A stretch of 64,000 nucleotides of DNA, taken from Lampris incognitus. Its lineage: Eukaryota; Chordata; Actinopteri; Lampriformes; Lampridae. The position numbers and the translations under genes were made by a program. Under the pieces are notes generated by a model. The model had not been told where the DNA came from. It made no database searches and saw only the letters and a program-made list of their open reading frames with translations. Position 1 is the first letter of the stretch; every line of letters begins with the position of its first letter. Shown here in pieces: positions 1 to 9,109 of the stretch. Where the stretch lies: assembly GCF_029633865.1 (NCBI RefSeq), contig NC_079215.1, positions 56,408,856 through 56,472,855 of the forward strand. The letters are read 5' to 3'.

Positions 1-667
1 CGGGCTCACTGGGTCCATTTCCTGTATAGCGCAGGGCTGCTGGGGCCGCTTTGCTGCTCGGCCTGGCTGGCGTCTCCTCATTGCGCCGGTCGCTCAAGTT
101 AGCCACTGCGCCCATAGCTGCTGGCAACAGGTGATCAGCGCCATCTCGCTGTCTGGCCCCTGGGTTCTCCCGGGCCGGGGTGAACTGCGAGAGTAGGCCC
201 ATGTCTTGCACCGTTCTGCTAGTTCGTTCTCCGAGCACAGCCCCTGCCGACCCTACACAACTATCGCTTTGAGGGCCACCAGGAGAAACCCCCTGCTTCA
301 CCACTTGAGCGATGGGCGACAAACCGGGAGGCTCACCCCGGATATCCGAACGATGACGGGCCCAATCGGCGCGCTGAATGGGAGGTGTGGGGGGACGAAA
401 TCGCTTAGCCACCGCCTCCGCTAGTCCATCGATATGCGCTGTGAGGGCCTCCATCTGCATCTCTATCTGGCGTTGCATCTTAACCTGGGCCTGGCGTTCC
501 ACGTTTTCCATCTGGCGTTGCATCTGAACCTGGGCCTGGTTCATGGTTTCCATCTGCGCCAGGAGGAGCTTCATCCAGGCGTGCTCTCCGGGGTCTTCGG
601 TCCCCACACCAGCACCATCCAGACTCAACTCAGACTGTTCTTCTACATCTCCCTTGTCCTGTGACAT
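1..667 (-). CDS. Gag-like protein of an LTR retrotransposon, N-terminal part, running off the left edge
   Basis: Reading the minus strand from an ATG at 665-667, I followed an open frame without a stop to the window edge, about 222 codons. The N-terminus is acidic. Residues roughly 30-75 are a Gln/Met/Glu-rich heptad-like stretch with a repeated MQRQME pattern, probably a coiled coil. After that the chain is Pro/Gly/Arg-rich and ends with LSDRRNEETPARPSS-like sequence. No zinc knuckle is reached. Identification as Gag is inferred from position: the frame starts 174 bp downstream of a leucine-tRNA primer-binding site (841-858) that follows an LTR-like sequence (861-1462) in the same orientation. 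In Ty3/gypsy elements the structural protein sits exactly there. The frame looks undamaged, so the element may be young. An unrelated chimeric ORF is possible but less likely. Confidence 0.6.
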   Translation of the reverse strand, partial: MSQDKGDVEEQSELSLDGAGVGTEDPGEHAWMKLLLAQMETMNQAQVQMQRQMENVERQAQVKMQRQIEMQMEALTAHIDGLAEAVAKRFRPPTPPIQRADWARHRSDIRGEPPGLSPIAQVVKQGVSPGGPQSDSCVGSAGAVLGERTSRTVQDMGLLSQFTPARENPGARQRDGADHLLPAAMGAVANLSDRRNEETPARPSSKAAPAALRYTGNGPSEP

Positions 668-840
668 TTTCACTTTTCCACTGATTTACGTGACTGCTGA
701 AGAAATTACAGTGCTTCACAAAACGGCTGACTCACTCAGTTGCTAGCTGGGTTAGCTCACAGTGTGCAGGCTGAATTATGCCGCCATGTGACCGGGGCAG
801 GATCCTCCGGTGTTGAGATTATGGCGAATCCCAACCTTTT

Positions 841-858
841 ATCCCACTTCTGACACCA
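841..858 (-). other. Primer-binding site complementary to tRNA-Leu
   Basis: Read on the minus strand this is TGGTGTCAGAAGTGGGAT. It is complementary to the 3' end (including CCA) of leucine tRNAs of the CAA type. It lies two bases inside the LTR end at 861, the standard place where reverse transcription of an LTR element is primed. Confidence 0.75.
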
Positions 859-860
859 CT

Positions 861-1462
861 TGTCGCGGTTTTTCTATAGCCCGGATAACTATGGATGGAG
901 GCGGGGACTTTTAGGTGCGACAAACCGGGCTTCACCACCGTTAGCTAGATAGCTGCGCCAATGCTAGGGCTGGCCTGCTAGTTAGCTAGTTAGCCGTGTG
1001 CTAATGGGTTAGCAAGCTCACCTTGGGACCAGGGCTGGTGATGGAACAGGGCGGCTGAGCTCTAGGCGGGGCGGGAGATGGATGGCTGCTCTCCGGGGTG
1101 CGTGTCTCTCTCTATCCGTACTCTGGCTCCGGCGTGACCGGGTGAATGTCTCTCTCAGTCTCTCTGGGGAAGCTCACGGGGGTAGTCAGCTAGCTACAGG
1201 TACCGAGGCAGTCTGCTGCTAACACTACCACTGCTAGCCACCGTATCTGCTGTCTAGCCCAGGATACGCTAGGTTTCCCTGCTCTATCCCACGCTAAGGT
1301 GACAGTCTACGATATGGTTGCTAAACAGTTCTGGCCTTTGTCTCCCCCGCGGTGTCTAATATAGTTGCGTCTGTGACAGCGCGAGCTAACCTGTGATTGG
1401 TCCTCTAGCTGCACGTGCCCAGTGCAACAGTCCAAGTACATCCCCAGGCATTTCCCACTACA
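861..1462 (-). mobile_element. 5' LTR of the gag-bearing retrotransposon
   Basis: In element orientation the 602-bp segment begins TGTAGTGGG and ends CCGCGACA, so it has TG...CA ends and is followed by the primer-binding site. The right end cuts a tRNA-like LTR (family A) at 1463, which indicates this element jumped into an older one. The other LTR lies outside the window, so LTR-LTR identity and the target duplication cannot be checked. Confidence 0.65.
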
Positions 1463-1578
1463 CTACTAATAAGACCCGTTAGGTCTGACCCTTTAGCCGA
1501 GCAGTTAGTGACGTCGCCTTGTGGTGCAGTACACCCCTGATCGAATCCCGCACCGGGCAAAAAAAATAACCGGTTACA
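1463..1578 (+). mobile_element. tRNA-like mini-LTR, family A, truncated copy
   Basis: From CTACTAATAAGAC to CCGGTTACA this matches family A LTRs at 12803-12937 and 15655-16189. It includes the A-box-like TTTAGCCGAGCAGTTAG and the B-box-like GATCGAATCCC. The first few bases are missing because the gag-type element inserted there. No primer-binding site follows the TACA end, so this is probably a solo LTR. Confidence 0.75.
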
Positions 1579-1819
1579 AAGGCAACAGTTAAAACAAGTT
1601 AGACTATACTGTTGTCACAACGAGGTCATTCTGTTTCGATAACGAAGCCTTCCCCGACTCATTTGGGATTTTAAGAAGCTCTCCCTTTGAGAGTTTTCGT
1701 TCAATTTCAAAGTCATCCATCTCGTATGCTACAATTATTAGCTAGCTACACAGTACACACGCTCTTCTTCCTCTCTGTTTCTGGCGCCCGTGTCAGTTAG
1801 CGACACACGTGACACACGC

Positions 1820-1897
<78 letters not shown>

Positions 1898-2209
1898 CCT
1901 CTCACTATTGAGTCAGTGACGACTGAAAGACAGGAGTTGAGCTGAGTGAGGTGCCGATTCACTTGATTTGATTAGACTTCGTGCAATGAATGATTCTGCT
2001 ACAGTAATAGGATCGTTTAAAACACTAAGAAATGTGTAATTGAAATATATTATTTCACACTGACCAGGCAGCCAAAAACATATAAGGCAGCTGCCATACC
2101 TCGCCATACTCAGTTGACGCCCCTGGATGGATGGATGGATTTAGGTACTCGGCAGATCGAAGAAATAGCTCCTTACCAAGCTGAATACGTTACGAATGTT
2201 AATAAAGTA
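1579..2209. other. Intergenic DNA without recognisable gene
   Basis: Apart from the (GA)n run inside it and a short GGAT repeat near 2125, I see no coding or repeat signature. Short open frames here are not supported by any domain. Confidence 0.5.
1822..1895. repeat. (GA)n microsatellite, about 37 units
   Basis: An uninterrupted GA run of 74 bp, likely length-polymorphic. Confidence 0.97.
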
Positions 2210-2423
2210 GGCGGCGCAGTGGTTAGCGCAGTCGCCTCACAGTAAGAACAGCCTGTGTTTGAGCCCCGGGGTAGTCCAACCTTGGGGGTCGCCCCGGGTC
2301 GTCCTCTGTATGGAATTTGCATGTTCTCCCCATGTCTGCTTGGGTTTCCTCCGGGGACTCCGGTTTCCTCCCACAGTCCAAAGACATGTAGGTCAGGTGA
2401 ATCGGCTGTACTAAAGTGTACCT

Positions 2424-2461
<38 letters not shown>

Positions 2462-2532
2462 GCCCTGTGATGGCCTGGCAGCCTGTCCAGGGTGTCTCCC
2501 TGTCTGCTGTGCCAATGCCTGCTGGGATAGGC
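2210..2532 (+). mobile_element. tRNA-derived SINE, family A, with internal (GT)n
   Basis: The head GGCGCAGTGGTTAGCGCAG followed by CGCCTCACAG and a B-box-like TTTGAGCCC is a tRNA-like promoter. The body carries the fish-wide signature TTTGCATGTTCTCCCC and GGTTTCCTCCCACAGTCC, then a (GT)n run at 2427-2459, then GCTGGGATAGGCT. The usual GGAT tail is missing: the copy stops abruptly at the junction with the gypsy pol sequence at about 2533. Other copies are at 45651, 58504 and 59492. Confidence 0.85.
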
Positions 2533-4573
2533 TCGACCAAAGAGCATGATGACAGGGTGCATCAAGTGTTGCAAAGACTGCAGCAGCGGGGCCTAACTCT
2601 GAATGACAAATGTCAGTTCGCAGCGAAGCAGGTCAAATTTCTCGGATACGTTGTCAGTTCAGAGGGCATACAAGCAGATCCTGAGAAGATTAGGGCAATT
2701 AGAGAGATGCCACGACTCAAAGATGTGGCTGATGTAAAACGCTTCATGGGGATGGTCAACTATGTGGGAAAATTCTCTCCTAACATCGCAGCGCTCACTG
2801 GGCCAATCAGAGAACTCCTGAAAGCAGAAAACATGTGGATGTGGGGAGCAGTGCAGCAGTGTGCCTTTGAAAAGGTGAAAAACGAGTTCAGCTCATCTAC
2901 TGTCCTTGCCCATTACAGTCCAGAGAAGCCGACCAGGGTGTCAACAGACGCATCGTCTTACGGATTAGGAGGGGTCTTATCTCAGCTTCAAGAACCTGGA
3001 GACTGGAGGCCAGTGGCTTTCATATCTCGCAGCATGACTGAAACAGAGCGCAGATATGCCCAAATTGAAAAGGAGGCCCTTGCTGTCACCTGGGCTTGCG
3101 AAAGATTTCAGACCCACCTCCTGGGCCTACACTTTGTGATGCGAACCAATCACAAACCGTTGTTCAGACTTCTCAGCTCAAAGCCGCTGGATGACGTCCC
3201 GCCTCGTATAATGTGCTTCAGATTGAGACTTCTGCGTTTTTCCTACTCAATCGTACATGTACCAGGGAAAAATATTATTGCAGTTGACGCTCTATCAAGA
3301 GCTCCACTCCAGCGTACTGCAACAGAGGAAGACCTTGCGCTTCAGAACGACATCACAGCTCAAATCAATAAGGTCATTCAGCAACTCCCGGCCTCACCTG
3401 AGAAGTTGCTACAAATAAGAAGAGCACAAGAAGAAGGTCCAGTGTCTAAGCAGCTGTCCTCCCTGATCCACACAGGATGGGAAAGAAGCAGTTCTGCGCC
3501 ACAGTTAAAGCCTTTCTGGCAATACAGAAACGACCTGTTGATGGTGGATGGCCTGTTGATGAAAGGAAAGAGAATACTGATTCCAGCAAGCATGCAACAG
3601 GACATCTTGGACAAAATTCACCAGGGTCACCAGGGAATAGTGAAGTGCATGGCCAGGGCCCAGGAAGCAGTGTGGTGGCCTGGGCTGACAAAACACATCA
3701 GAGAGAAGGTACGTCAGTGTGAAATTTGTGCTAAAGAGAGTCAAAATGCCACAGAACATCTGATGACCACACCCTTGCCATCACGCCCATGAGAACGGCT
3801 AGCAGCTGACTTATTTGAGTGGAAGAAGGGTCAGTATTTAGTAGTCATTGATTACTATTCAAGATACATTGAGGTTGCCAATTTAACAAGCACTTCAGCA
3901 ACAGCTGCGATTGTGAAAATAAAAGCTATCTTTAGCCATCACGGGGTGCCGGATACACTCGTCACAGACAATGGACCGCAGTTTGCTGCCGCAGAGTTCG
4001 CAGATTTTGCTAAAGATTACAACTTTCAACATATTACCAGTAGCCCCCGTTACCCGCAAAGCAATGAGGAAGCTGAACGTGCAGTAGACTGTGAAATCCT
4101 TGTTGCAGAAGAGTGAGGACCCTCACAAAGCGCTTATGGTGTACAGAGCAACTCCTCTTGCCCATGGAGTATCACCGGCACAGCTCCTGATGGGGCGCAG
4201 CATCCAAACACCCCTTCCGGTGTGTCCACGCACTCTCAAACCAGCAAGGCCAGACTTGAGAGCTTTTGAGTTGAAAGACCAGGAGCTTAAAAGACAACAG
4301 GGTGAAGGATACAACAGATGACATAGAGCACGGGAGACACCACCACTCCAGCCAGGTCAGAGAGTTTGGATACGGAAAGTTCCACACACAGGAGTCGTCT
4401 CTGGATCAGCAGGGACACCACGTTCATACGTAATCCAAACCTCAACAGGCAGTCTCTGAAGAAACCGTTCTCATTTGAGAGTAGTGCCTTCACTGCCTGG
4501 AAGCCAGCCGGACCCTGGACTACACACCAGAGTTGGCAGGGCAGTCAAGCCTGTTAAAAGACTGAATTTGTAG
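2533..4573 (+). pseudogene. Decayed Ty3/gypsy pol (RT C-terminus, RNase H, integrase)
   Basis: The segment starts inside reverse transcriptase (EHDDRVHQVLQRLQQRGL, then VKFLGYVVSSEGI) and continues into RNase H (STDASSYGLGGVLSQ from about 2943; TNHKPL; VDALSRAP). The integrase zinc-binding HHCC region follows (HQGHQG ... CEIC, 3619-3735), then the integrase core (AADLFEW, VTDNGPQF, EEAERAV). At 3790-3792 a TGA replaces an expected Trp codon. Near 4090 a frameshift moves the frame from RAV- to TVKSLLQK. At 4319-4321 a TGA replaces an expected Arg codon, and a further stop occurs near 4459. The C-terminal tail reads on to a TAG at 4571-4573. The N-terminal half of pol is absent, cut at the SINE junction, so the copy is dead. 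Confidence 0.92.
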
Positions 4574-4955
4574 TTTAGTGTTGCGAGTATACACGGAGCA
4601 GGATAACCTACATACCACAACAGAGAGGATCAGGTAGTCTTCCCTACCTCTCAGTTAGGTTATGTACTTGTCTTGATATGTTCATAGGTCAAAAAAAAAA
4701 AGGAAAATGAGATGTGAAATGTGTGTCTAGAGATGAGATGTGAAATGTGTGTCTAGATATGAGATGTGAAATGTGAAGTTCATTTAACCAGTTTACATAT
4801 GCTCACGTTTACAGAGATGTTTAAGGCGCCAGCTGTTCCCCTGCCTTGTTGGTAAAATCAGCATTAGGCTTTATTAACATATAATTTAATTTTTCTGTAA
4901 AGATCCTGAAAGTTTCAGTTCAAAAGGGGGAGATTTAGTGAGCAGGTTTTGATAT
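4574..4955 (+). mobile_element. 3' untranslated part of the gypsy element with polypurine tract and LTR start
   Basis: This non-coding stretch ends with AAAAGGGGGAGA at 4922-4933, a typical polypurine tract used to prime plus-strand synthesis. Directly after it, TTAGTGAGCAGG should be the first bases of the 3' LTR (an original TG start is probably mutated). A 26-bp tandem repeat lies inside (4707-4780). Confidence 0.7.
4707..4780. repeat. 26-bp tandem repeat, 2.7 copies
   Basis: The unit ATGAGATGTGAAATGTGTGT plus CTAGAG occurs at 4707 and 4733 and partly at 4759. It lies in the 3' non-coding part of the gypsy copy. Confidence 0.9.
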
Positions 4956-5370
4956 TGTAGCGAATTCGGGGGGGGGGGCAACCACAGGAACTGCCTCGGC
5001 GCGAACCCGTATCTCCCGCGCTGCGGGAGACATCGCTAACCGCTCGACTGAAGGGTCAGACCGGTCAGCGAGCGGCCAACGTGTCTACTTATCCATGCAC
5101 GTTACCCTACCCCCCCCCCTCCTTCGGGAAGCGCGTCCCGCGCTTAAGCATATCAGCTGCTTCACGCCTCTGGGCGCATACGCTTCCGATGGCCTTACGG
5201 TCTCACCATCCCACTTCTGACACCAATGTAGCGAATTCGGGGGGCGGTCCGGGAACCGCCACAGCCGGGGCGTGAACCCGTGCCTCCCGCTCCGCAAGCG
5301 ACAACGTTAACCAGTCGACTAAAGGGTCCGACCCGTCAGCCAGCGTGTCTACTTATCCATGCACGTTACA
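4956..5370 (-). mobile_element. Complete miniature LTR element (TRIM-like), family B, with tRNA-like LTRs
   Basis: Two LTRs (4956-5106 and 5227-5370) flank a 120-bp internal region. On the minus strand the 5' LTR runs TGTAACGTGCATGG ... TTCGCTACA, followed by the primer-binding site TGGTGTCAGAAGTGGGAT (5208-5225, leucine tRNA). The internal region ends in a purine tract (GAAGGAGGGGGGGGGG) just before the 3' LTR. The duplicated target ATAT is at 4952-4955 and 5371-5374, and removing the element rejoins the gypsy LTR sequence. Each LTR contains an A-box-like TTTAGTCGACTGGTTAACG and a B-box-like GGGTTCACGCCCC. The last base of the LTR at 5106 is C instead of A. The element has no coding capacity and must rely on proteins of another LTR element. 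Confidence 0.85.
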
Positions 5371-5374
5371 ATAT

Positions 5375-5494
5375 GTAATGAGCGCGCATGCGTAAGCGTT
5401 GAGCCTTGACGATATGCTAGTAAAAGGTCAACATTATGCCGTGGTCTCCGGTCCATTCATTACTAATATATAAGTACTATAAAGTACAAGACAG
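5375..5494 (+). mobile_element. Remainder of the gypsy 3' LTR, split by the TRIM-like insertion
   Basis: Joined across the ATAT duplication, this continues the sequence that follows the gypsy polypurine tract. Its far end is not clear because a foldback element starts at 5495. Confidence 0.5.
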
Positions 5495-5608
5495 TTTTTG
5501 TTCCAACCAGGCAGTTACACACCTGTGTCTCCTAATCAAGTTCCTCAGCAAAGACTCTACTGGTTGATTGGTGGGATGAGGTGTGTAACTGCTTGGTTAG
5601 AACAAAAA
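5495..5608. mobile_element. Foldback (MITE-like) repeat with 30-bp inverted arms
   Basis: TTTTTGTTCCAACCAGGCAG at 5495 continues through TTACACACCT to 5524. Its inverted partner is at 5579-5608 (AGGTGTGTAACTGCTTGGTT then AGAACAAAAA). There is no coding sequence. The pattern is that of a short nonautonomous element of unknown superfamily. Confidence 0.65.
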
Positions 5609-5663
5609 CCTTCACCCACACTTGCCCTTTCTGGAGAAGACTGCCCACCCCCGAGTTAGAACA

Positions 5664-5931
5664 TGTCTCTACCACAGCAGACATTTGGACTGCGCATAAT
5701 AAAAGTTTGGATAAACAAACATTTGATATACATTGGATAAATAAATGCAACATGTAACGTGGGAAAGCAGCGCTGGCATGCAGAAGATTTAAGGGTCGGC
5801 ATACATATAACAATATTGCAAGTGAGCTCGATATCATCCACTCATCCCATGGCCTATCTCGTAAAATCACGGCAACTGTCACGGATAATGGCTCTAATTT
5901 CGTCAAGGCGAAATTAGAGCCATTATCCGCC
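5664..5931 (+). pseudogene. hAT-family transposase fragment
   Basis: The plus strand reads TADIWTAHNKS, then a stop, then ALACRRFKGRHTYNNIASEL and KITATVTDNGSNFVK. These are conserved pieces of the catalytic core of ZBED/hAT transposases, including the Asp of the TDNGSNF motif. Sequence between the first and second pieces is deleted, and the coding match ends in a perfect inverted repeat (5882-5929). It is a relic. Confidence 0.8.
5882..5929. repeat. Perfect 21-bp inverted repeat with 6-bp spacer
   Basis: Positions 5882-5902 are exactly inverted at 5909-5929, separated by TCAAGG. The left arm encodes the TDNGSNF motif of the hAT relic, so the right arm is an inverted copy of coding sequence. 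The right arm also marks where homology to the transposase ends. Confidence 0.95.
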
Positions 5932-5996
5932 ACACAATACCAGGGTTCTCAGAATCCTGAACGGAACCGGTGCCTGAACCAGAGCTACTTTCTGGG

Positions 5997-6277
5997 TGTT
6001 GTGGCTACATCCCACTGAAACCCACTAGCTAGCAATAATATGGCATTGTGGTAGTGCAGGAATGAGGAGACGGAGAGATCGAGTCGAGTCAATTCCGTTT
6101 ACTCGCCACACATAACACCGATACAGCACAATCCCTCGTGGCGACCAGCTAGCCGCTAGGCTGCCTGCAAAGATGGCTCCCCGGAAACCCCAATCAGAGC
6201 TACGTCAGCACTCTTAAATGTCTGCCTTAAAGGAGCAGCAGCCCCTGGTGAATCTATCCTCAAATGTGTACACCACA
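5997..6277 (-). mobile_element. Putative solo LTR, 281 bp
   Basis: On the minus strand it begins TGTGGTGTACACATTTGAGG and ends GGATGTAGCCACAACA. The 7-base ends resemble those of the retroviral LTR at 19668 (TGTGGAG ... CACAACA). No target-site duplication is visible, so the call is tentative. Confidence 0.45.
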
Positions 6278-6288
6278 GCATCATATTA

Positions 6289-6402
6289 TTATGTCATCCA
6301 GCTCCACTTTTGGACAACTCTTTTTTTATCGTCTCGGTAGTCCTTCTTAATTTTTTTTAACTTGTTGATAATTTGTTCTTGCGTTCGAGTGAACCCATTC
6401 TT
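6289..6402 (-). pseudogene. Myb/SANT-like DNA-binding domain fragment
   Basis: The minus strand reads NGFTRTQEQIINKLKKIKKD then YRDDKKR, the third-helix region typical of Myb/SANT-like domains in PIF/Harbinger partner proteins and related domesticated genes. Only about 37 residues remain, ended by a stop. An exon of a cellular gene cannot be excluded, but the surroundings are all mobile elements. Confidence 0.5.
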
Positions 6403-6417
6403 GGCCATGCTGACCCG

Positions 6418-6562
6418 GACTAGAGATGTTGTTGGGCGGTGGAAAGAACACTTTGAGGAGCTCCTGAACTCGGCTAACATGTCCTCAGTGGAGGAGGTAG
6501 AGTCTGAAGACTCGGGGGAAGCCCCACCCATATCACTGGCAGAAGTCTCTGAAGGAGTTAAT
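6418..6562 (+). pseudogene. Rex3/RTE-type LINE, upstream piece
   Basis: RDVVGRWKEHFEELLNSANM then PISLAEVSEG matches the linker before the reverse transcriptase domain in RTE/Rex3 LINEs. The continuation KKLLGGKAAGVDEI is found at 7566, so about 1 kb of foreign sequence separates the two pieces. Confidence 0.8.
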
Positions 6563-7565
6563 GTGGCGGAGGGCTAAGACGAAGAAAAGGGCCAACAACG
6601 CCACCTGGGGAATTGCACCTCAGGAAATACCATTTCTCTTTAAAACCAGAATTAAGGATTTGAAGCTTAGCCAGGCGAACAGATTCGCTACTGAAAAAGG
6701 ACAGAGATGTGGTTCAAAAATATAAATACTTTGTTTAATTAATCAAAATAAGAAAGGACCGGAACTGGAGCTGCTAAGGAAATCAAGAAAAAACCGATTA
6801 AAACCAACATGAAGCCATTGACTCTATTACAAATAATTTGTAAAAAGGATCTTTTAATACAATTAAAAAAATGAAAAAAAGCCACTTAAAAACACCAAAA
6901 AAAACCCAGCCTACACAAATAATGATAACCAAACTAAAAAGCTAGGCTGAGGCCAACTGTGGAAGGCAGACTAACAGGTGTGCCCAGGGGTGCTACCAAT
7001 ACTCACCTTCCGTGCAGCACAGCAAACCCACAGCAAACCTCACAGCAGACTGGTGAACTCTCCACACGTGTCCCAGTGCTCCTACTCACGCACACACACG
7101 TGAAGGGATCTCACCACAAGTGCCTAGCCTCCCACAAGATGACACTCAGGCCGCTGAGAGAAATAAATAACAAAGTAAATCAAATAGGTCAACAAAAAAA
7201 ACAAACTAAAGAAGGGCCAACCCAGTTAGTAATCAAATAAACTAAAGCAAACAAAAGAAACTAAGGCAAAACAGCAGCAGGTGATCCAGCTCTAGCAGGG
7301 AATCTTGACACCAGGAAATACTCCTGATAACCAGCACAACAGTGGCAGCAAACACTAGGGGTTCCACGCTAGAAGTTCAGGAACTGCAGCACCAGCTACC
7401 AGACACATGCGAGGCCGAGGAAGAGAGAAGGCAAAAAAAGGACTGCACAAGTGGTCACAGGTGGCTTAGATAACCCGGCCCTGATGAGGCGATTGGCCGA
7501 GGGAGGAGTCAGGCCTGGAGCTGCATTCACAACCACTCAACCTACCAGTGAAGCATTCCCCACCA
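6563..7565. other. Insertion of unknown type inside the Rex3-type LINE
   Basis: About 1 kb interrupts the LINE between SLAEVSEG and KKLLGGK. It is A-rich on the plus strand and carries no conserved coding domain. I saw no clear LTR or terminal inverted repeat. The flanks TTAA (6561) and ATTAA (near 7564) might be remnants of a duplication. Confidence 0.5.
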
Positions 7566-9044
7566 CATTAAGAAGCTCCTCGGTGGCAAGTAGCTGGGTG
7601 TGGATGAGATTCGCTCTGAGATGCTGAAGGCTCTGGACGTTGTTGGGCTGCCTTGGCTGACACGCCTCTTCAGTGTCGCGTGGAGGGGACAGTACCTATG
7701 GCGTAGCAGACTGGGATGGTGGTTCCCAGATTTAAAAAAGGGGACCGGAGGGTGTGCTTCAATTATCGGGGCATCACACTGCTCAGCCCGCCTGGGAAGG
7801 TCTACTCTAGGGTGCTGGAAAAGAGGCTGCGACTGATTGTCGAACCTCAGATCCAGGAGGAACAATCCAGATTCCATCCTGGCCGTGGACCAACGGACCA
7901 ACTCTTTACCGTTGTGAAAGTGCTGAGGGGGGCATGGGAGTTTAACCAGCCACTCTACATATGTTTTGTGGACTTGGAGAAGGCTTACGATCTTGTACAC
8001 CGGGGCATTCTGTGGGGGTACTGCAGGAGTATGGGGTATCAGGGCAATTGCTACAAGGCATCCGGTCCTTGTATAACCAAAGTAAGAGCTATGTCTGTAT
8101 TCTCGGCACAAAGTCAAACATGTATTTGGTGGGTGTCAGACGCCACCAAGGTTGTCCCTTGTCTCCGATTCGGTTTGTGATGTTCATGGACAGGATCTCA
8201 AGGTGCAGCCAAGGTGAGGAGTGTGTCCATTTTGGGAACCTCAGATTTGCATCTCTGATCTTCGCAGATGGTGTGGTTTTGTTGGCTTCATCAGAACGCG
8301 ACCTCCAGCACGCGCTGTGGCGGTTTGGAGCTGAGTGGGAAATGGCCGGGATGAGAGTCAGTGCGTCCAAAGTCTGAGGCCATGGATCTCTACCGGGAAA
8401 TAGTGGATTGCTCCCCCCGGGTTGGGGATGAGTTGTTGCCTCAAGTGAAGGAGTTCAAGTATCTCGGGGTCTTATTCATGAGTGAGGGTAGGATGGACCG
8501 GGAGGTTGACAGGAGGCTTGGTGCAGCAGCAGCAGTAATGCGGACATTGGACCGGACCGTTGTGGTGAAGAGGGTGCTGAGCCGCAAGGCAAATATCTCA
8601 ATTTACCTGTCAATCTTCATTCCAACCCTCACCTATGGTCATGAGCTATGAGTAGTGACCGAAAGTGTGAGATCGTGGATACAAGCGGCTGAAATGAGTT
8701 TCCTCTGTAGGGTGTCTGAACTCAGCCTTAGAGATAGGGTGAGGAGCTCGGACAGCCGGAGGGAGCTCGGAGTAGAGCCGCTGCTCCTTCGCGTCGAAAG
8801 GAGCCAGTTGAGGTGATTCGGGCATCTGCCTCCTGGGCGTCTTCCTTTGGAGATTTTCCGGGCACATCCAACTTGGAGGAGACCCCGGGGTAGACCCAGA
8901 ACTCGCTGGAGGCCCTACATGTCCATTCTGGCCTTGGAACGCCTTGGGATCCCCCAGGAGGAGCTGGAGGGCGTTGCTGAGGAGAGGGACATCTGGAGTG
9001 CCCTACTTAGCTTGCTGCCACCACGACCCGACCCCGGAGAAGCA

Positions 9045-9105
<61 letters not shown>
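7566..9105 (+). pseudogene. Rex3/RTE-type LINE: reverse transcriptase to 3' end
   Basis: Pieces in changing frames read GGKAAGVDEIRSEMLKALDV, FKKGDRRVCFNYRGITLLS, VDLEKAYDLVHRGILWG, RRHQGCPLSPIRF, FADGVVLLASS, EFKYLGVLF, AEMSFLCRVSELSLRDRVRS and RPRGRPRTRW ... LLPPRPDPGE. These are reverse transcriptase blocks and the C-terminal region of Rex3-like RTE LINEs. The catalytic FADD is FADG (near 8267), and several frameshifts and stops interrupt the frame. The element ends in a (GAT)n run, the simple-repeat tail usual for RTE elements. It is inactive. Confidence 0.9.
9045..9105 (+). repeat. (GAT)n tail of the Rex3-type LINE
   Basis: About 20 GAT units directly follow the last coding block of the LINE. 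RTE-clade elements end in such short repeats instead of poly(A). Confidence 0.9.
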
Positions 9106-9106
<1 letters not shown>

Positions 9107-9109
9107 CTA

